Below are positions 6,218-7,790 of a stretch of DNA of 7,790 nt, one piece after another. Below the pieces are notes generated by a model. It was given only the letters and a program-made list of their open reading frames with translations, was not told the DNA's origin and ran no database searches. Position 1 is the first letter of the stretch. Every line of letters begins with the position of its first letter. Source of the DNA: an uncultured Collinsella sp. GTDB taxonomy: Bacteria; Actinomycetota; Coriobacteriia; Coriobacteriales; Coriobacteriaceae. A program made the translations under genes and the position numbers. Where the stretch lies: contig USTC01000039.1 in assembly GCA_900557505.1 (NCBI GenBank), positions 1 to 7,790 of the forward strand, in the 5' to 3' direction.

Positions 6218-7790
6218 AGCTCAACAACCCCACTGTCAGCGACAACACCGAAAGCGGAGCACTCAACATGGTCAAGCTCACTATCGATAATTGCGAGGTC
6301 GTGGTGCCCGAGCACACCACGATCCTGGATGCGGCCAAGTCCGTCGACATCCAGATTCCCACCCTGTGCTACCTGCGCGATCTAAACGAGATCGGCGGTT
6401 GCCGCGTGTGCGTGGTCGAGGTTGAGGGCTGCGACCAGCTGGTTGCCGCCTGCAACAACTACGTGCTCGACGGCATGGTGGTCCACACCAACAGCCCCAA
6501 GGCCCGCGAGGCGCGTCGCACCAACGTGCAGCTGCTGCTGTCCCAGCACGACTCGCGCTGTACGAGCTGCGTGCGCAGCGGTAACTGCAACCTGCAGACT
6601 ATCGCCAACGACCTGGGCATCTTCTATCTGCCGTACGAGCAGCACCTGGCGCGCGAGGGCTGGGACTTCGATTTCCCCATCATCCGCGATAACGACAAGT
6701 GCATCAAATGTATGCGCTGCATCAAGGTGTGCGAGAGCGTGCAGGGCTTAGGAATTTGGGACCTGACCAACCGCGCCACGCATACCGCCGTGGGCACCCG
6801 CGGGCGTGCGCCGATCGGCAAGACCGATTGCGTCGCGTGCGGTCAGTGCATTACGCATTGCCCGACGGGCGCCCTGCGCGAGCGTGACGATACCGAGACC
6901 GTGTTCGATGCTCTCGCCGATCCCGACAAGATCGTGCTGGTGCAGATTGCGCCGGCCGTGCGTAGCGCCTGGGGCGAGGAGCTCGGCATTCCGCGCGAGG
7001 AGGCTACCGTCGAGCGCCTGGCTTGCGCGCTGCGCCGCGTGGGCTTTGAGTACGTGTTCGACACCGACTTCTCGGCCGATCTCACTATTATGGAGGAGGG
7101 TTCCGAGCTGCTCGAGCGCCTGGGTAAGGCCGCCAAGGGCGAGGGCGACAGCCGTGGCTGGCCCATGTTCACGAGCTGCTGCCCGGGCTGGGTGCGCTTT
7201 GTGAAGGCGCGTTACCCCGAGTTTGTCGACAGCCTGTCTACGTCAAAGTCGCCGCAGCAGATGTTTGGCGCCATCGCCAAGACCTACTACGCCAAGGTGC
7301 TGGGCGTGGAGCCCGAGCGTCTGTTTGTGGTGTCCGTGATGCCGTGCACGGCCAAGAAGGCCGAGTGCGCGCTGCCGAGCATGATGGGCGAGAGCGGTGC
7401 GCCCGACGTTGACGTTGCGCTGACGGTGCGCGAGATGGTGCGCATGATCCGCGCGAACCACGTGAGCGTGGATACGCTGGTTGAGGAGCCGCTCGATACG
7501 CCGCTGGGCTTTGGCACGGGCGCGGGTGGGATCTTTGGCGCCACGGGCGGCGTGATGGAGGCCGCCGTGCGCTCGGCCTATTACCTGGTGACGGGCAAGA
7601 ACCCCGACGCCGACTTCTTTACCGATGTGCGCGGCCTGGACGGCTGGAAGGAAGCCGTGGCCGATATCGATGGCACCAAGGTGCGCGTCGCCGTGGCACA
7701 CGGGCTGGGCAATGCTGCCCGTCTGCTCGACGCGATTCGCGACGGCCGCGTGAGCTATGACTTCGTCGAGGTTATGGCATGCCCGGGCGG
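6211..7790 (+). CDS. hydA: [FeFe]-hydrogenase catalytic subunit, group A (3' end outside window)
   Basis: This catalytic subunit interconverts protons, electrons and H2 in the cytosol. The frame stays open from ATG 6211 to the window end (526 codons). Domains in order: a [2Fe-2S] ferredoxin with C53, C64, C67 and C81; a NuoG-type His-Cys [4Fe-4S] site with H113, C117, C120 and C126; two ferredoxin-type [4Fe-4S] clusters in CIKCMRCIKVC (164-174) and CVACGQCITHC (207-217); then the H-cluster domain. Motif L1 is TSCCPGW (321-327) and L2 is MPCTAKKAE (377-385). L3 begins as EVMACPG (520-526) and is cut just before its next expected cysteine. C324 matches the proton-transfer cysteine of clostridial CpI. 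The start overlaps the flavoprotein's restored stop region. ATG 6268 (MVKLTIDN) is an alternative that removes a polar 19-residue extension. This cluster layout is that of CpI and HydA/HndD; no NuoE- or full NuoF-like partner is visible. Confidence 0.95.
   Translation, partial: MVELNNPTVSDNTESGALNMVKLTIDNCEVVVPEHTTILDAAKSVDIQIPTLCYLRDLNEIGGCRVCVVEVEGCDQLVAACNNYVLDGMVVHTNSPKAREARRTNVQLLLSQHDSRCTSCVRSGNCNLQTIANDLGIFYLPYEQHLAREGWDFDFPIIRDNDKCIKCMRCIKVCESVQGLGIWDLTNRATHTAVGTRGRAPIGKTDCVACGQCITHCPTGALRERDDTETVFDALADPDKIVLVQIAPAVRSAWGEELGIPREEATVERLACALRRVGFEYVFDTDFSADLTIMEEGSELLERLGKAAKGEGDSRGWPMFTSCCPGWVRFVKARYPEFVDSLSTSKSPQQMFGAIAKTYYAKVLGVEPERLFVVSVMPCTAKKAECALPSMMGESGAPDVDVALTVREMVRMIRANHVSVDTLVEEPLDTPLGFGTGAGGIFGATGGVMEAAVRSAYYLVTGKNPDADFFTDVRGLDGWKEAVADIDGTKVRVAVAHGLGNAARLLDAIRDGRVSYDFVEVMACPG

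Noticed and set aside
1..7790. CRISPR arrays, insertion sequences, tRNA or rRNA genes
   Set aside because: No regularly spaced repeats, transposase motifs, terminal inverted repeats or RNA gene signatures were seen by reading the window.

Overview
The window reads as a piece of a GC-rich, anaerobic, fermentative actinobacterial genome. The best guess is Coriobacteriia, Collinsella-like. This rests on the gene set (an alpha-glucoside PTS with a GH4 phospho-glucosidase beside an [FeFe]-hydrogenase) and on the strong preference for C or G at third codon positions. It is an inference from gene content, not an identification. Every gene supported here is on the + strand. The window starts inside one gene and ends inside another. 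No tRNA, rRNA, CRISPR array or mobile element was seen.

Left part (1-4203), a sugar uptake operon. In order it holds the C-terminal end of a glucose-type PTS EIIA protein, a BglG/LicT-family PRD antiterminator with all four regulatory histidines, a membrane EIICB permease of the alpha-glucoside/maltose type, and a family GH4 6-phospho-alpha-glucosidase. The scheme is self-consistent. EIIA passes phosphate to Cys481 of the EIIB domain, the EIIC domain imports and phosphorylates an alpha-glucoside, and the GH4 enzyme cleaves the resulting 6-phospho-disaccharide with NAD+ and a metal. The antiterminator would sense PTS phosphorylation and control transcription of the operon. A strong hairpin (4166-4203) closes the unit.

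Middle (4204-4389), an intergenic region with short inverted repeats. It is the likely promoter and leader of the next unit.

Right part (4390-7790), a hydrogen-metabolism operon. The first gene encodes an unusual flavoprotein that joins a NuoF-type [4Fe-4S] domain to a GltD/NfnB-like FAD and NAD(P)H module. In this sequence its reading frame is broken near 5960, and the last ~80 codons continue in the +1 frame. The second gene, cut by the window end, is a group A [FeFe]-hydrogenase. It has NuoG-like N-terminal clusters ([2Fe-2S], His-Cys [4Fe-4S], two ferredoxin-type [4Fe-4S]) and H-cluster motifs L1, L2 and the beginning of L3. The two subunits resemble the NuoF-to-NuoG electron wire of complex I, but the FMN/NADH domain appears replaced by a GltD-type module. 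This suggests a compact NAD(P)H-linked hydrogenase. It is the most interesting system in the window.
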